64,000 nt of DNA from Pseudomonas rustica. Its GTDB lineage: Bacteria; Pseudomonadota; Gammaproteobacteria; Pseudomonadales; Pseudomonadaceae. Every line of letters begins with the position of its first letter. Position 1 is the stretch's first letter. Below the pieces are notes generated by a model. The model ran no database searches and was not told the origin of the DNA. It was given only the letters and a program-made list of their open reading frames with translations. The stretch is taken from contig NZ_JAGYHF010000003.1 of the NCBI RefSeq assembly GCF_018336155.1, positions 434,001 to 498,000 on the forward strand. Reading direction: 5' to 3'. Positions 50,745-61,756 of this stretch are shown in pieces. The position numbers were made by a program, and so were the translations under genes.

Positions 50745-53402
50745 ATGGTTCAAGTTCGCAAACTGGTGTTAGCAATAGCGGCCGCCTCGGCGCTGTCCTC
50801 CGGTATGGCGCATGCCCTCGGGCTCGGGGAGCTGACCCTGAAGTCGACCCTGAACCAGCCGCTGGTGGCTGAAATCGAGCTGCTCGACGTCAAGGATCTC
50901 ACCGCTGCCGAAGTGGTGCCGAGCCTGGCTTCACCCGAAGATTTTGCCAAGGCCGGCGTTGATCGCCAGGCCTTCCTCAATGACCTGACGTTTACCCCGG
51001 TGCTCAACGCCAGCGGCAAAAGCGTACTGCGCGTCACGTCGAGCAAGCCGCTGTCCGAGCCGATGGTGAAATTCCTCGTGCAGGTGATGTGGCCGAACGG
51101 CCGTCTGCTGCGCGACTACAGCGTGCTGCTCGATCCGTCGAAGTTCTCGCCGCAGACGGCTGATGCCGCTGCGCAATCGGCGCCGTCGCAAACCGTCACC
51201 GCGCCAACCACTGGCGCCACGCACTCGACTCAATACACCACGACCGCCCGCGATACCTTGTGGGAAATCGCCGCGAAAGCGCGCAATGGCGGCTCGGTGC
51301 AGCAGACCATGCTGGCGATTCAGGCGCTGAACCCGGACGCCTTTATCGGTGGCAACATCAACCGCTTGAAAACCGGTCAGGTGCTGCGTCTGCCGGATTC
51401 GACACAAAGCACCGCGCTGCCACAAGCCGCCGCCATTGCAGAAGTCGCTGCGCAGAACGATGCCTGGCGCTCGGGCCGTCGTTACGCGGCCAAGCCTGGC
51501 ACTGGCCAGCAGCAGCTGGATGCGACCAATCGTGGTCGTGGCAATAGCGGCGCTGCGCCAAATACCAGCGACAATCTGAGCCTGGTGTCTGCCGAAAGCG
51601 CCAAGGCGCGCGGCAAGGGCCCGGCCGGCGATGCCAAGGCGCTGAGCAACAAACTGGCGGTCACGCAGGAAAGCCTCGACACGACCCGTCGCGACAACGA
51701 GGAATTGAAGAGCCGCGTGTCCGATCTGCAAAGTCAGATGGACAAGCTGCAAAAACTGATCGAGCTGAAGAACAATCAACTGGCGAAGCTGCAGGCTGAA
51801 GGCTCGGGCGCTGCGCCAGCGACTAACGCTGCAAATCCAGCGGTTCCTGCGATCACTGCAGATTTGGCTGCGACACCGCCTGCGACTCCAGCAGAAGCTG
51901 CTGCGTCGCCAACCCCGGAATCGGCGATTGCACCGCCAGTCGATGCGCCGGTAGCGCCGACTGCCGAGCCAAAACCGGTTGTCGATGATGAGAAAACCTT
52001 CAACGAGCTGCTGACCAATCCTGTCCTGTTGGGACTGATCGGTGGCGGTGCGGTGGTTCTGTTGCTTCTGCTGTTGCTGCTGGCGCGTCGCCGCAAAGCT
52101 CAGCAGGAAGCCGAGAAACACATGCGCATGGCGCGTGCGTTGTCCGAAGAACAAGAGTTCTCCGCCGAACAGGATCTGCCGGAAAGCAGCTTCGAAGGCC
52201 TGGAAACACCAGCCGCCAGCGTCACACTCAATACCCCGGCTCCGGCGCCAACGCCTGCACCGGCAGCGGTCGTTGCGCCAGTGGTCATGGCCACGCCGAT
52301 TGCGGCGCCGCTGGTTTCTCCAGCCGCCGAGCGTTCCGATGACGTCCTCGACAAGGCGCAATCGCACATCAATGCCGGTCGCCTGAATCAGGCGGCGGCG
52401 TTGCTGGAGGAGGGTGTTAGCCTCGAGCCGCAGCGCAGTGATCTGCGTCTGAAGCTGATGGAAGTCTACGGTCAGCAGGGCGATCGCGACGCGTTCGTCG
52501 CTCAGGAACGTCAACTGGTAGCCAATGGCGATAATTTCGCCAAGGTCGAAGAGCTGAAAAGCCGCTTCCCGGCCATGGCCCTTGTCGCTGCCGGTGGCTT
52601 GGCCGCTGCTGCAGTGGCTGCCGAATTGGACGCGCAATACGTCAAAGATTTGCTGCTGGATGAGCCGGAAGCACCTGCTGCTGCCCCGGCACCGGCGGAA
52701 GATGATCTCGACAGCGCGTTTGACCTGAGCCTGGACGATCTCGACAACATCACGCCGATCGAGCCTGCGCCTGTTGTTGAGCCGCAAGCGCCGGAAGCAC
52801 TGGCCGAACTCGACGAATTCCCGGCGGATGACGATCTGAGCTTTGAATCGGTGCTGCAACAGCAGACCGACATCAAAGAAAACCTCGACGACCTGTCGGA
52901 CTTCGATCTGGATCTGGATCTCGGCGCCGAACCGTCGCCAGCCACTCTGGCCGAAGACGACTTCCTGCTGGATCTGGACGATGGCGTGAAAGACCTGTCG
53001 CCGGTTGAGCCGCCCGTCGTGGCTGACGTACCGCAGGACGATCTGGAATTGCCGGCCGATTTTGATCTGTCGCTGGCGGACGAGATGGACTCCAATCCAC
53101 CGGCCGAGCCTGATGCGTTCGCGGCGGAGCTGGATGACGTCAACGCTGAACTGGATCGTCTGTCGCAGAACATCGCCGAGCCGACGTTTACTGAGGCGGA
53201 TGCGGCGCTGGACGCTGATTTGGGCGAAGACGATTTCGACTTCCTCTCCGGCACCGACGAAGCGGCGACCAAACTTGATCTGGCTCAGGCCTACATCGAC
53301 ATGGGCGACAGCGACGGCGCGCGCGACATCCTCAACGAAGTGTTGACCGAGGGTGACGAGAAGCAGCGGGGCGAGGCCAAGGACATGCTTTCGAGCTTGT
53401 AA
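50745..53402 (+). CDS. fimV: FimV, peptidoglycan-binding scaffold for type IV pili
   Basis: 885 residues. A signal peptide (LVLAIAAASALSSGMAHALG) and the conserved FimV N-terminal domain (about 25-130) are followed by a LysM domain that binds peptidoglycan (TARDTLWEIAAKARNG ... GQVLRLPD, about 165-215), a coiled coil near 300-350, and a membrane helix near 425-445 (NPVLLGLIGGGAVVLLLLLL). The cytoplasmic part is acidic and Ala/Pro-rich with TPR-like segments and ends with the FimV C-terminal motif (KLDLAQAYIDMGDSDGARDIL). It acts at the cell pole in pilus assembly and in cAMP signalling in P. aeruginosa. Length of FimV varies between species in the acidic part. Confidence 0.95.
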   Translation: MVQVRKLVLAIAAASALSSGMAHALGLGELTLKSTLNQPLVAEIELLDVKDLTAAEVVPSLASPEDFAKAGVDRQAFLNDLTFTPVLNASGKSVLRVTSSKPLSEPMVKFLVQVMWPNGRLLRDYSVLLDPSKFSPQTADAAAQSAPSQTVTAPTTGATHSTQYTTTARDTLWEIAAKARNGGSVQQTMLAIQALNPDAFIGGNINRLKTGQVLRLPDSTQSTALPQAAAIAEVAAQNDAWRSGRRYAAKPGTGQQQLDATNRGRGNSGAAPNTSDNLSLVSAESAKARGKGPAGDAKALSNKLAVTQESLDTTRRDNEELKSRVSDLQSQMDKLQKLIELKNNQLAKLQAEGSGAAPATNAANPAVPAITADLAATPPATPAEAAASPTPESAIAPPVDAPVAPTAEPKPVVDDEKTFNELLTNPVLLGLIGGGAVVLLLLLLLLARRRKAQQEAEKHMRMARALSEEQEFSAEQDLPESSFEGLETPAASVTLNTPAPAPTPAPAAVVAPVVMATPIAAPLVSPAAERSDDVLDKAQSHINAGRLNQAAALLEEGVSLEPQRSDLRLKLMEVYGQQGDRDAFVAQERQLVANGDNFAKVEELKSRFPAMALVAAGGLAAAAVAAELDAQYVKDLLLDEPEAPAAAPAPAEDDLDSAFDLSLDDLDNITPIEPAPVVEPQAPEALAELDEFPADDDLSFESVLQQQTDIKENLDDLSDFDLDLDLGAEPSPATLAEDDFLLDLDDGVKDLSPVEPPVVADVPQDDLELPADFDLSLADEMDSNPPAEPDAFAAELDDVNAELDRLSQNIAEPTFTEADAALDADLGEDDFDFLSGTDEAATKLDLAQAYIDMGDSDGARDILNEVLTEGDEKQRGEAKDMLSSL

Positions 53403-53420
53403 TCAGTCCAGCGGTAAACG

Positions 53421-53453
53421 AAACGGCAGCCCATAGAGGCTGCCGTTTTTGTT
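53421..53453 (+). terminator. Terminator of fimV
   Basis: Stem AACGGCAGCC / GGCTGCCGTT with a short loop and T run, about 20 bases beyond the fimV stop. Confidence 0.88.
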
Positions 53454-53481
53454 TGTGCGGGTTTCACTGGTGCCTGATCCT

Positions 53482-53554
53482 CCGCTTTCGCGAGCAAGCC
53501 CGCTCCCACATTTGGAATGCATTCCCCTGTGGGAGCGGGCTTGCTCGCGAAGGC
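53482..53554. repeat. REP-type inverted pair (family A)
   Basis: CCGCTTTCGCGAGCAAGCCC and inverted partner GGGCTTGCTCGCGAAGGC, 53482-53510 and 53528-53554, between fimV and truA. A reading frame of truA is open through it but the element is outside the gene. Confidence 0.85.
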
Positions 53555-53641
53555 ATTGTTACAGGCGACAGAGAACCTCTGGTATCCCTGATCCACAGCC
53601 TTATAATGCCCGCCTTTGCAAAAACAGCAGGCTGTCCCACC

Positions 53642-54496
53642 TTGGCAAACATAGATAACCCGGTCGCCGAAATGGCCCCCGACGGCTTTTACCGCGTTGC
53701 GCTGGGCGTAGAATACAAAGGCTCGCGCTACAGCGGCTGGCAGCGCCAGTTGACGGGTGTGGCCACGGTGCAGGAAGAGCTCGAAAAAGCCCTGTCGAAA
53801 GTCGCCAACTCGCCAGTCTCCTTGCAGTGCGCCGGGCGTACCGACGCCGGCGTGCATGCTTGCGGGCAAGTGGTACATTTCGATACCACGGTCGATCGTT
53901 CGCTGAAAGCCTGGGTCATGGGCGCCAACATCAATCTGCCCCACGACATCAGCGTCAGTTGGGCGCGGGTGATGCCGGCGCATTTCCACGCGCGGTTCAA
54001 AGCCATCGCCCGGCGTTATCGCTACGTGATTTACAACGATCAGATCCGTCCGGCGCACCTCAACGAAGAAATCACCTGGAACCATCGTCCGCTCGACGTC
54101 GAGCGCATGGCCGAGGCCGCGCAGCACTTGATCGGCACCCATGATTTCAGCGCGTTTCGTGCCGGTCAGTGCCAGGCCAAGTCGCCGATCAAGAAGATGC
54201 ATCACCTGCGCGTCACCCGCCACGGCAAGATGATCGTCCTCGACATCCGCGCCAACGCCTTCCTGCATCACATGGTGCGCAACATCGCTGGCGTCCTGAT
54301 GACCATCGGTGCGGGCGAGCGGCCGGTCGAGTGGATGAAGGAAGTGCTGGAAAGCCGTGAGCGCCGCTCCGGTGGGGTGACAGCGCATCCGTACGGCCTG
54401 TATCTGGTGCAGGTCGAGTACCACGATGAATTCCCGTTGCCCGAGCGTTTTATCGGGCCACATTTCCTTACGGGATTCTCGGAACTTGACGGCTGA
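53642..54496 (+). CDS. truA: tRNA pseudouridine(38-40) synthase TruA
   Basis: 284 residues if the TTG at 53642 is the start. The catalytic Asp is in [11 protein letters not shown], and [18 protein letters not shown] and [17 protein letters not shown] are family motifs. It makes pseudouridines in the anticodon arm. The start is uncertain: the TTG gives the [21 protein letters not shown] terminus similar in length to relatives and has GCAGG upstream; an ATG at 53672 would give [11 protein letters not shown] (274 residues), and one at 53606 a longer form. Stands between fimV and trpF, as in PAO1. Confidence 0.9.
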   Translation: MANIDNPVAEMAPDGFYRVALGVEYKGSRYSGWQRQLTGVATVQEELEKALSKVANSPVSLQCAGRTDAGVHACGQVVHFDTTVDRSLKAWVMGANINLPHDISVSWARVMPAHFHARFKAIARRYRYVIYNDQIRPAHLNEEITWNHRPLDVERMAEAAQHLIGTHDFSAFRAGQCQAKSPIKKMHHLRVTRHGKMIVLDIRANAFLHHMVRNIAGVLMTIGAGERPVEWMKEVLESRERRSGGVTAHPYGLYLVQVEYHDEFPLPERFIGPHFLTGFSELDG

Positions 54497-54561
54497 CGCC
54501 CTCGAACGCTTTTGTTACCATCCGGGACTTTCCCGGATTTTGCCTTGGAGTTTTTCTCGAC

Positions 54562-55194
54562 ATGTCAGCCGTTCGCAGCAAGATCTGCGGGATTACCCGC
54601 ATAGAAGATGCGCTGGCCGCCGTCGAGGCCGGGGCGGATGCGATCGGATTCGTGTTTTACGCCAAGAGCCCGCGCGCAGTGTCCGTGCAGCAGGCGCGGG
54701 CGATCATCCAGGCGTTGCCGCCGTTCGTGACCACCGTAGGCCTGTTCGTTAATGCCAGCCGCTGCGAGCTGGGGGAAATCCTCGATGCGGTGCCGCTGGA
54801 TCTGCTGCAGTTCCACGGTGATGAAGTCGCTGAAGACTGTGAAGGCTGGCATCGCCCGTACATCAAAGCGTTGCGGGTCAAGGCTGGCGACGACATCGCT
54901 GCAGCTGTAGATGCCTACCCAAGCGCCAGCGGTGTGTTGCTCGACACCTATGTTGAAGGCGTGCCTGGCGGAACCGGCGAGGCGTTCGACTGGTCTTTGA
55001 TTCCGCAAGGTTTGAGCAAGCCGTTGATTCTGGCCGGCGGCCTGACCCCGGAAAACGTCGCGGGCGCCGTGGCCCAGGTAAAACCCTACGCCGTAGACGT
55101 CAGCGGCGGGGTAGAGGCGAGCAAGGGCATCAAGGATCACGCAAAGATCCGCGCATTTATCCAAGCAGTGCGCAGCAATACATCGTCGATGTGA
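54562..55194 (+). CDS. trpF: Phosphoribosylanthranilate isomerase
   Basis: 210 residues. An (alpha/beta)8 enzyme for the third step of tryptophan synthesis from anthranilate. The conserved [24 protein letters not shown] with the catalytic Cys is at the N terminus, and [19 protein letters not shown] holds the catalytic Asp and the phosphate-binding loop. TGGAG lies 15 bases before the ATG. trpF stands apart from other trp genes, as in other Pseudomonas, and precedes accD. Confidence 0.97.
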   Translation: MSAVRSKICGITRIEDALAAVEAGADAIGFVFYAKSPRAVSVQQARAIIQALPPFVTTVGLFVNASRCELGEILDAVPLDLLQFHGDEVAEDCEGWHRPYIKALRVKAGDDIAAAVDAYPSASGVLLDTYVEGVPGGTGEAFDWSLIPQGLSKPLILAGGLTPENVAGAVAQVKPYAVDVSGGVEASKGIKDHAKIRAFIQAVRSNTSSM

Positions 55195-55394
55195 CGGCTG
55201 GCAGTCTGCCGCCGTCCATCAATGCACTTGCACAAAGCAAGCGTGGCTGAGGGTTGTCCGGATTGCACGCAGGTCATGTTTCGCGCTGACCGTGGCGGTT
55301 CACCAACCATCGCCGCACACATGAATTTAGCTCAAGGGCATACGCGGGGTTGCGAATCGAAAGGTTCGGGCCGCCGGTACTGGAGAAAGAAAGC

Positions 55395-56315
55395 ATGAGC
55401 AACTGGTTAGTAGACAAACTGATCCCTTCGATCATGCGTTCCGAGGTCAAGAAGAGCTCGGTGCCTGAAGGTCTGTGGCACAAATGCCCGTCTTGCGAGG
55501 CTGTGCTGTATCGTCCGGAGCTGGAAAAGACCCTGGACGTTTGCCCCAAGTGCAACCACCACATGCGCATCGGCGCACGTGCGCGCATCGACATCTTCCT
55601 CGATGCCGAAGGTCGCAACGAACTGGGCGCCGATCTGGAGCCGGTTGACCGTCTGAAATTCCGCGACGGCAAGAAGTACAAGGATCGCTTGGTCGCTGCA
55701 CAAAAGCAGACCGGCGAGAAAGACGCGCTGATCTCGGTCAGCGGCACCCTGCTGGGCATGCCGGTGGTGGTTTCGGCGTTCGAATTCAGCTTCATGGGCG
55801 GTTCCATGGGTGCCATCGTTGGTGAGCGGTTTGTCCGCGCTGCCAACTACGCGCTGGAAAACCGTTGCCCGATGATCTGCTTCGCCGCTTCCGGCGGTGC
55901 GCGCATGCAGGAAGCACTGATCTCGCTGATGCAGATGGCCAAGACCTCGGCTGTGCTGGCGCGTCTGCGTGAAGAAGGCATTCCGTTCATCTCCGTGCTG
56001 ACCGACCCGGTCTACGGCGGTGTTTCCGCGAGTCTGGCGATGCTCGGCGACGTGATCGTCGGTGAGCCGAAAGCCCTGATCGGTTTTGCCGGCCCGCGCG
56101 TTATCGAACAAACCGTGCGTGAAAAACTGCCGGAAGGCTTCCAGCGCAGCGAATTCCTGCTGGAACACGGCGCGATCGACATGATCATCCACCGTCAGGA
56201 ACTGCGCCCGCGTCTGGGTAACCTGCTGGCACAAATGACTGGCAAGCCGACGCCGAAATTCGTCGCCGCGCCAATCGAGCCGATCGTGGTTCCACCGGTA
56301 CCTGCTGGCCTATGA
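55395..56315 (+). CDS. accD: Acetyl-CoA carboxylase carboxyltransferase subunit beta
   Basis: 306 residues. It transfers the carboxyl group from biotin to acetyl-CoA with AccA, the first step of fatty-acid synthesis. The Cys4 zinc ribbon (CPSC at about 28-31 and CPKC at about 47-50) and the crotonase-fold ASGGARMQE motif are present. The start [14 protein letters not shown] has GGAGAAAG upstream. The accD stop overlaps the folC start in ATGA, so they are translationally coupled. Confidence 0.97.
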   Translation: MSNWLVDKLIPSIMRSEVKKSSVPEGLWHKCPSCEAVLYRPELEKTLDVCPKCNHHMRIGARARIDIFLDAEGRNELGADLEPVDRLKFRDGKKYKDRLVAAQKQTGEKDALISVSGTLLGMPVVVSAFEFSFMGGSMGAIVGERFVRAANYALENRCPMICFAASGGARMQEALISLMQMAKTSAVLARLREEGIPFISVLTDPVYGGVSASLAMLGDVIVGEPKALIGFAGPRVIEQTVREKLPEGFQRSEFLLEHGAIDMIIHRQELRPRLGNLLAQMTGKPTPKFVAAPIEPIVVPPVPAGL

Positions 56316-57619
56316 CCGAGCGCACCCTTGGCGAATGGCTCGCCTACCTTGAGCAGTTGCATCCGTCGGCCATCGACATGGGTCTGGAGCGTTCGCAACA
56401 GGTAGCGTCCCGCATGGGGCTGGGCCAGCCGGCGCCTCGGGTGATTACGGTCACCGGCACCAACGGCAAAGGTTCGACCTGCGCATTCGTGGGTTCATTG
56501 CTGCGTGCGCAGGGCCTGAGCGTGGGTGTCTACAATTCTCCGCACCTGCTGCGTTACAACGAGCGGGTGCAGCTCAATGGCGTCGAAGCCACTGACGCAC
56601 AGCTGTGCGAAGCCTTTGCTGCGGTCGAGGCCGGGCGCGGCGACACTTCCCTGACCTACTTCGAAATGGGCACCCTCGCGGCGTTCTGGCTGTTTCAACA
56701 GGCAAAACTCGACGCTGTGGTGCTGGAAGTAGGGCTGGGCGGGCGTCTGGATACGGTCAACATAGTCGATGCCGACATCGCGCTGGTCACCAGCATTGGC
56801 GTTGATCACGCCGATTATCTGGGCGACACGCGTGAATCCGTGGCTTTCGAGAAGGCCGGGATTTTCCGTCAGGGCAAACCTGCCTTGTGTGGCGATCTGA
56901 ATCCTCCGCAACCGTTGCTCGACAAGGCGCGCGAACTGGCCTGTCCGTTCTTCCTGCGCGGGCGTGATTTCGATCTCGGTATCACCGATCAGCACTGGCA
57001 GTGGCGCGGTACCGATGCGCAGGGTCAGGCTGTCGAATTGCACGACTTGCCGCTGCTCGATCTGCCGATGGAGAACGCCGCGCTGGCGTTGCAGGCTTAT
57101 CTGTTGCTCGGTTTGCCTTGGCATGCCGAGCAGATCATTGCCGCCTTGCAGGCGACTCGCGTGGTCGGGCGTCTGGATCGCCGTTCGTTCGAGTGGAACG
57201 GCAAACGCCTCAATGTGTTGCTGGATGTGGGGCATAACCCGCACGCGGCCGAGTATCTGGCCCGTCGGCTGGCCTCGCGGCCACCGGTCGGCAAGCGTCT
57301 GGCAGTGTTCGGTTTGTTGGCCGACAAGGATCTGGATGGTGTTGTCGGCGAATTGAATGCTAGTGTCGAGCATTGGGCCGTTGCGCCGCTGGATTCGCCG
57401 CGCGCACGTCCGGTGGCTGAATTAAACGCGGCATTGCAGAACCTTGGTGCGTCGGTCACGTCTTACGACAGTGTCGCCGCCGCCCTGGACGGTCAATGCG
57501 CAGTGGCGACAAGCGACGACGAGATTCTGTTGTTCGGATCATTTTATTGTGTCGCCGAGGCCCTTGAATGGTTGGCCCGGCGCTCCACGGAGGAAGCGGC
57601 AAATGGCTTTGCTGGATAA
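56312..57619 (+). CDS. folC: FolC, dihydrofolate synthase / folylpolyglutamate synthase
   Basis: 435 residues. The enzyme adds glutamate to dihydropteroate and then to folates. The P-loop [14 protein letters not shown] (about 48-61), the Mur-ligase Asn/Glu region [30 protein letters not shown], and [16 protein letters not shown] are all present. It overlaps accD by four bases and the SPOR-domain gene by 17, so accD-folC-SPOR is one operon, a common proteobacterial order. Confidence 0.95.
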   Translation: MTERTLGEWLAYLEQLHPSAIDMGLERSQQVASRMGLGQPAPRVITVTGTNGKGSTCAFVGSLLRAQGLSVGVYNSPHLLRYNERVQLNGVEATDAQLCEAFAAVEAGRGDTSLTYFEMGTLAAFWLFQQAKLDAVVLEVGLGGRLDTVNIVDADIALVTSIGVDHADYLGDTRESVAFEKAGIFRQGKPALCGDLNPPQPLLDKARELACPFFLRGRDFDLGITDQHWQWRGTDAQGQAVELHDLPLLDLPMENAALALQAYLLLGLPWHAEQIIAALQATRVVGRLDRRSFEWNGKRLNVLLDVGHNPHAAEYLARRLASRPPVGKRLAVFGLLADKDLDGVVGELNASVEHWAVAPLDSPRARPVAELNAALQNLGASVTSYDSVAAALDGQCAVATSDDEILLFGSFYCVAEALEWLARRSTEEAANGFAG

Positions 57620-58265
57620 AGCGTACAAGCAGCGCATGGTTGGCGCTCTGGTGCTGGTGGCGTTGGCGGTGATTTTCCTGCCGATGCTGTTTTCGCGTCA
57701 GGACGAACAGCGTCAGGTTGTCGTGGAAGCGCCAGCTGCCCCGCAAGCCCCGGCCGTGCCGCAAGTGCAGGTCGAGCCCGTCGCCGTGCCTGAGCCGCAA
57801 GCCTTGCCGCAAGAGCCTGTGCCGACGGACGAAGAGGTCGCCGAGCAAGAAGCACCTTCGGCACCGATCGCCGCCGCACCGGTAGTGCCAGCGCAGATCG
57901 TCAAACCGACAACGCCGCCGCCAACCTCAAAACCGATTCCTGCGCCTGCTCAGCCGATTACTGCCGGCCCGAGCGCCGCAGCGAGCAAGCCGGACACCAC
58001 GCAAAGTCGCGTCGATGCCAACGGTCTGTCGGTGAGCTGGTCGGTGCAACTGGCTAGCCTGTCGAGCCGTGCCAGCGCCGAAAGCCTGCAGAAAACCCTG
58101 CGCAGCCAGGGTTATAACGCCTATATCCGTACGGCCGATGGCAAGAATCGGGTGTTTGTCGGCCCGCTGATCGAGCGCGCTGAAGCCGATCGTTTGCGTG
58201 ATCTTTTGAGCCGTCAGCAGAACCTCAAGGGTTTCGTCGTGCGCTTCCAGCCTGAGCGCGGTTAA
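57603..58265 (+). CDS. SPOR-domain protein (DedD-like)
   Basis: 220 residues. One membrane helix near 12-30 (MVGALVLVALAVIFLPMLF), then a long Pro/Ala/Val-rich linker (about 40-135), then a SPOR domain at about 138-216 (SWSVQLASLSSRASAESLQKTL ... RVFVGPLIERAEADRLR). SPOR domains bind glycan strands stripped of stem peptides, bringing the protein to the division site. It overlaps folC and precedes cvpA-purF, the same order as dedD in E. coli. Confidence 0.9.
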   Translation: MALLDKAYKQRMVGALVLVALAVIFLPMLFSRQDEQRQVVVEAPAAPQAPAVPQVQVEPVAVPEPQALPQEPVPTDEEVAEQEAPSAPIAAAPVVPAQIVKPTTPPPTSKPIPAPAQPITAGPSAAASKPDTTQSRVDANGLSVSWSVQLASLSSRASAESLQKTLRSQGYNAYIRTADGKNRVFVGPLIERAEADRLRDLLSRQQNLKGFVVRFQPERG

Positions 58266-58363
58266 AAACTATCGCCTCGATTGAAATGCACTGACAATCG
58301 CAGCTTACCGAGAGGCATGCGCTCTGCTAAAATGCGCCGCCTTATCCGTCTGTAGGCTGCACT

Positions 58364-58924
58364 GTGCCATTTACCTGGGTTGACTGGGCGATCGTTGCAA
58401 TTATCGCCATCTCCGCTTTGATCAGTTTGAGCCGCGGCTTCGTCAAAGAAGCATTATCGCTGGTGACCTGGATCATCGCAGGAGTCGTCGCCTGGATGTT
58501 CGGTGGTTCATTGTCCGAGTACCTCGCCGGATACATCGAAACCCCATCGGCTCGCGTGATCGCAGGCTGTGCCATCATGTTTGTCGCCACACTGATCGTG
58601 GGCGCAATGATCAATTATCTTATCGGCGAGTTGGTACGCGTCACCGGGTTGTCCGGGACCGATCGATTCCTCGGCATGGCCTTCGGCGCAGCGCGTGGCG
58701 TGTTGCTGGTGGTTGTGGCGATCGGGCTGTTGAGCCTGGGCCCGGTACAGCAGGACGGGTGGTGGAAAGAATCCCAACTCGTTCCCAAGTTTCTATTGGT
58801 CGCCGACTGGTCCAAAAACCTGATCCTCGGGTGGAGCAGTCAGTGGCTTGCCAGCGGAATCAGCGTACCCGCTGATATTCCGTTCAAGGAGCAACTCTTG
58901 CCGTCGGCGAAAACGCCTCAGTGA
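58364..58924 (+). CDS. cvpA: CvpA-family inner-membrane protein
   Basis: 186 residues with four membrane helices (VDWAIVAIIAISALISLSRGF, VTWIIAGVVAWMFGG, AGCAIMFVATLIVGAMINYLIG, FGAARGVLLVVVAIGLLSLG). The start codon is GTG at 58364 (V-PFTWVDWAI), the normal family start; no Shine-Dalgarno site is strong. CvpA was named for colicin V production and is important for envelope stress and bile resistance in some bacteria, but its mechanism is unclear. purF follows after 41 bases in the same transcript. Confidence 0.92.
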   Translation: MPFTWVDWAIVAIIAISALISLSRGFVKEALSLVTWIIAGVVAWMFGGSLSEYLAGYIETPSARVIAGCAIMFVATLIVGAMINYLIGELVRVTGLSGTDRFLGMAFGAARGVLLVVVAIGLLSLGPVQQDGWWKESQLVPKFLLVADWSKNLILGWSSQWLASGISVPADIPFKEQLLPSAKTPQ

Positions 58925-58965
58925 GTGTTGTTCAGTTCAGATCCATTAAGTAGGGGTTGCGTCGC

Positions 58966-60471
58966 ATGTGTGGCATCGTCGGTATCGTCGGTAAGTCGAA
59001 CGTCAATCAGGCGCTGTATGACGCGCTAACCGTGCTCCAGCACCGCGGCCAGGACGCTGCCGGTATCGTGACCAGCCATGATGGCCGGTTGTTCCTGCGC
59101 AAGGACAATGGCCTGGTGCGTGACGTGTTTCAACAGCGTCACATGCAGCGTCTGGTCGGCCACATGGGGATCGGCCACGTCCGTTACCCGACCGCGGGCA
59201 GCTCGACTTCGGCCGAAGCCCAGCCGTTTTACGTCAACTCGCCTTACGGCATCACCCTGGCGCATAACGGTAACCTGACCAACGTTGAACAGTTGGCCAA
59301 AGAGATCTACGAATCCGATCTGCGTCACGTCAACACCAGTTCCGACTCGGAAGTGCTGCTGAACGTGTTCGCTCACGAGCTGGCCCAGCGCGGCAAGCTG
59401 CAACCGACCGAAGAAGACGTGTTTGCCGCCGTGACCGACGTGCACAACCGTTGCGTTGGCGGTTACGCGGTGGTCGCGATGATCACCGGTTACGGCATCG
59501 TCGGTTTCCGTGATCCGCACGGCATCCGCCCGATCGTGTTCGGCCAGCGTCACACCGACGAAGGCGTCGAGTACATGATCGCCTCGGAAAGCGTTTCCCT
59601 GGACGTGCTCGGTTTCACCCTGATTCGCGACCTGGCGCCGGGCGAAGCGGTCTACATCACTGAAGAGGGCAAGCTGCACACCCGTCAGTGCGCGACCAAT
59701 CCTTCGCTGACCCCATGCATCTTCGAGCACGTTTATCTGGCGCGTCCGGATTCGATCATCGACGGCGTGTCGGTGTACAAGGCTCGTCTGCGCATGGGTG
59801 AGAAACTCGCCGAGAAGATTCTGCGCGAGCGTCCAGAGCACGACATCGACGTGGTTATCCCGATTCCGGACACCAGCCGTACTGCGGCACTGGAGCTGGC
59901 GAACCACCTGGGCGTGAAATTCCGCGAAGGCTTCGTCAAGAACCGTTACATCGGCCGTACCTTCATCATGCCGGGCCAGGCAGCGCGCAAGAAGTCGGTG
60001 CGCCAGAAGCTCAACGCCATTGAGCTGGAATTCCGCGGCAAGAACGTGATGCTGGTCGACGACTCGATCGTGCGCGGCACCACGTGCAAACAGATCATCC
60101 AGATGGCCCGCGAAGCCGGCGCGAAAAACGTCTACTTCTGCTCGGCTGCTCCGGCGGTGCGCTTCCCGAACGTCTACGGCATCGACATGCCAAGCGCTCA
60201 CGAGTTGATTGCACACAACCGTTCGACCCAGGACGTGGCGGATCTGATCGGCGCTGACTGGCTGATCTATCAGGACTTGCCTGACTTGATCGAAGCGGTC
60301 GGTGGCGGCAAGATCAAGATCGAGAGCTTCGATTGCGCGGTGTTCGACGGCAAATATGTTACCGGCGACGTCGATGAGGCGTATCTGGACAAGATCGAGC
60401 AGGCGCGTAACGACTCCTCGAAGATCAAGACCCAAGCGGTCAGTGCGATCATCGATCTGTACAACAACTGA
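58966..60471 (+). CDS. purF: Amidophosphoribosyltransferase
   Basis: 501 residues. The first step of purine synthesis: PRPP and glutamine give phosphoribosylamine. MCGIVGIVG puts the catalytic Cys at position 2, exposed when the Met is removed; the class II glutaminase domain covers the first 230 residues. The PRPP site is [16 protein letters not shown] at 58966 with GGGGTTGCG upstream. Follows cvpA, as in most gamma-proteobacteria. Confidence 0.97.
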   Translation: MCGIVGIVGKSNVNQALYDALTVLQHRGQDAAGIVTSHDGRLFLRKDNGLVRDVFQQRHMQRLVGHMGIGHVRYPTAGSSTSAEAQPFYVNSPYGITLAHNGNLTNVEQLAKEIYESDLRHVNTSSDSEVLLNVFAHELAQRGKLQPTEEDVFAAVTDVHNRCVGGYAVVAMITGYGIVGFRDPHGIRPIVFGQRHTDEGVEYMIASESVSLDVLGFTLIRDLAPGEAVYITEEGKLHTRQCATNPSLTPCIFEHVYLARPDSIIDGVSVYKARLRMGEKLAEKILRERPEHDIDVVIPIPDTSRTAALELANHLGVKFREGFVKNRYIGRTFIMPGQAARKKSVRQKLNAIELEFRGKNVMLVDDSIVRGTTCKQIIQMAREAGAKNVYFCSAAPAVRFPNVYGIDMPSAHELIAHNRSTQDVADLIGADWLIYQDLPDLIEAVGGGKIKIESFDCAVFDGKYVTGDVDEAYLDKIEQARNDSSKIKTQAVSAIIDLYNN

Positions 60472-60478
60472 GTTTCTA

Positions 60479-60500
60479 CCGGCCCTGAGGGGCCGGTTTT
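60479..60500 (+). terminator. Terminator of cvpA-purF
   Basis: CCGGCCC / GGGGCCGG stem with a short loop, then TTTT, eight bases after the purF stop. Confidence 0.8.
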
Positions 60501-60544
60501 GTATCTGACTTTCTATTTTCGAGAACAGCGCAAGGAGTGACAGC

Positions 60545-61756
60545 ATGAGTCAGGAATGGGATGCCGGTCGGCTGGACAGCGACCTTGAAGGCGTAGCGTT
60601 CGATACCCTGGCCGTACGTGCCGGTCAGCACCGTACGCCGGAAGGTGAGCACGGTGATCCGATGTTCTTCACCTCCAGCTACGTGTTCCGCACTGCCGCC
60701 GACGCGGCCGCGCGCTTTGCCGGCGAAGTGCCGGGCAACGTTTACTCGCGTTACACCAACCCGACCGTGCGCGCGTTCGAAGAGCGCATTGCCGCGCTGG
60801 AAGGCGCCGAGCAGGCCGTTGCCACCGCAACCGGCATGGCCGCGATTCTGGCGGTGGTGATGAGCCTGTGCAGTGCTGGCGATCACGTGCTGGTCTCGCG
60901 CAGCGTGTTCGGTTCGACCATCAGTCTGTTCGAGAAGTACTTCAAGCGTTTCGGCGTGGAAGTCGACTATGTGCCACTGGCCGACCTGTCGGGTTGGGAT
61001 GCGGCAATCAAGTCGAACACCAAATTGCTCTTCGTCGAGTCGCCGTCCAATCCTCTGGCTGAGCTGGTCGATATCGCCGCGCTGGCAGAAATCGCGCACG
61101 CCAAAGGCGCGATGCTGGTGGTCGACAACTGCTTCTGCACGCCAGCCTTGCAGCAGCCGCTGAAAATGGGTGCGGACATCGTTGTGCACTCGGCAACCAA
61201 GTTCATCGACGGCCAAGGCCGTTGCATGGGCGGCGTGGTCGCCGGTCGCAGCGAGCAGATGAAAGAAATCGTTGGTTTCCTGCGCACTGCCGGGCCGACC
61301 CTGAGCCCGTTCAATGCGTGGATCTTCCTCAAGGGTCTGGAAACCCTCAACCTGCGGATGAAGGCGCACTGCGCGAATGCCCAAGAGCTGGCTGAATGGC
61401 TGGAGCAGCAGGACGGTATCGAGAAGGTCCATTACGCCGGTCTCAAGAGCCATCCGCAGCATGAATTGGCCCAGCGTCAGCAGAAAGGCTTCGGTGCGGT
61501 GGTGAGTTTTGAAGTGAAGGGCGGCAAAGAGGGTGCGTGGCGCTTTATCGATGCAACTCGACTGATTTCGATCACCGCCAACCTCGGCGACAGCAAAACC
61601 ACGATCACCCACCCAAGCACCACTTCTCACGGCCGCTTGGCGCCGCAAGAACGTGAAGCGGCGGGCATTCGTGACAGCCTGATCCGCATTGCGGTCGGTC
61701 TGGAAGACGTGGCGGATCTGCAAGCCGATCTGGCGCGCGGTCTGGCAGCGCTGTGA
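60545..61756 (+). CDS. metZ: O-succinylhomoserine sulfhydrylase
   Basis: 403 residues. PLP enzyme of the Cys/Met-metabolism family that joins O-succinylhomoserine and sulfide to give homocysteine. It begins [35 protein letters not shown], typical of MetZ, and the PLP lysine is in [14 protein letters not shown]. It is a direct-sulfhydrylation route of methionine synthesis in Pseudomonas. AAGGAG precedes the ATG. The stop TGA overlaps the GTG start of the SDR gene. Confidence 0.96.
   Translation: MSQEWDAGRLDSDLEGVAFDTLAVRAGQHRTPEGEHGDPMFFTSSYVFRTAADAAARFAGEVPGNVYSRYTNPTVRAFEERIAALEGAEQAVATATGMAAILAVVMSLCSAGDHVLVSRSVFGSTISLFEKYFKRFGVEVDYVPLADLSGWDAAIKSNTKLLFVESPSNPLAELVDIAALAEIAHAKGAMLVVDNCFCTPALQQPLKMGADIVVHSATKFIDGQGRCMGGVVAGRSEQMKEIVGFLRTAGPTLSPFNAWIFLKGLETLNLRMKAHCANAQELAEWLEQQDGIEKVHYAGLKSHPQHELAQRQQKGFGAVVSFEVKGGKEGAWRFIDATRLISITANLGDSKTTITHPSTTSHGRLAPQEREAAGIRDSLIRIAVGLEDVADLQADLARGLAAL

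Noticed and set aside
59026..60546. 506-codon minus-strand frame over purF
   Set aside because: Shadow of purF; no recognisable domains.
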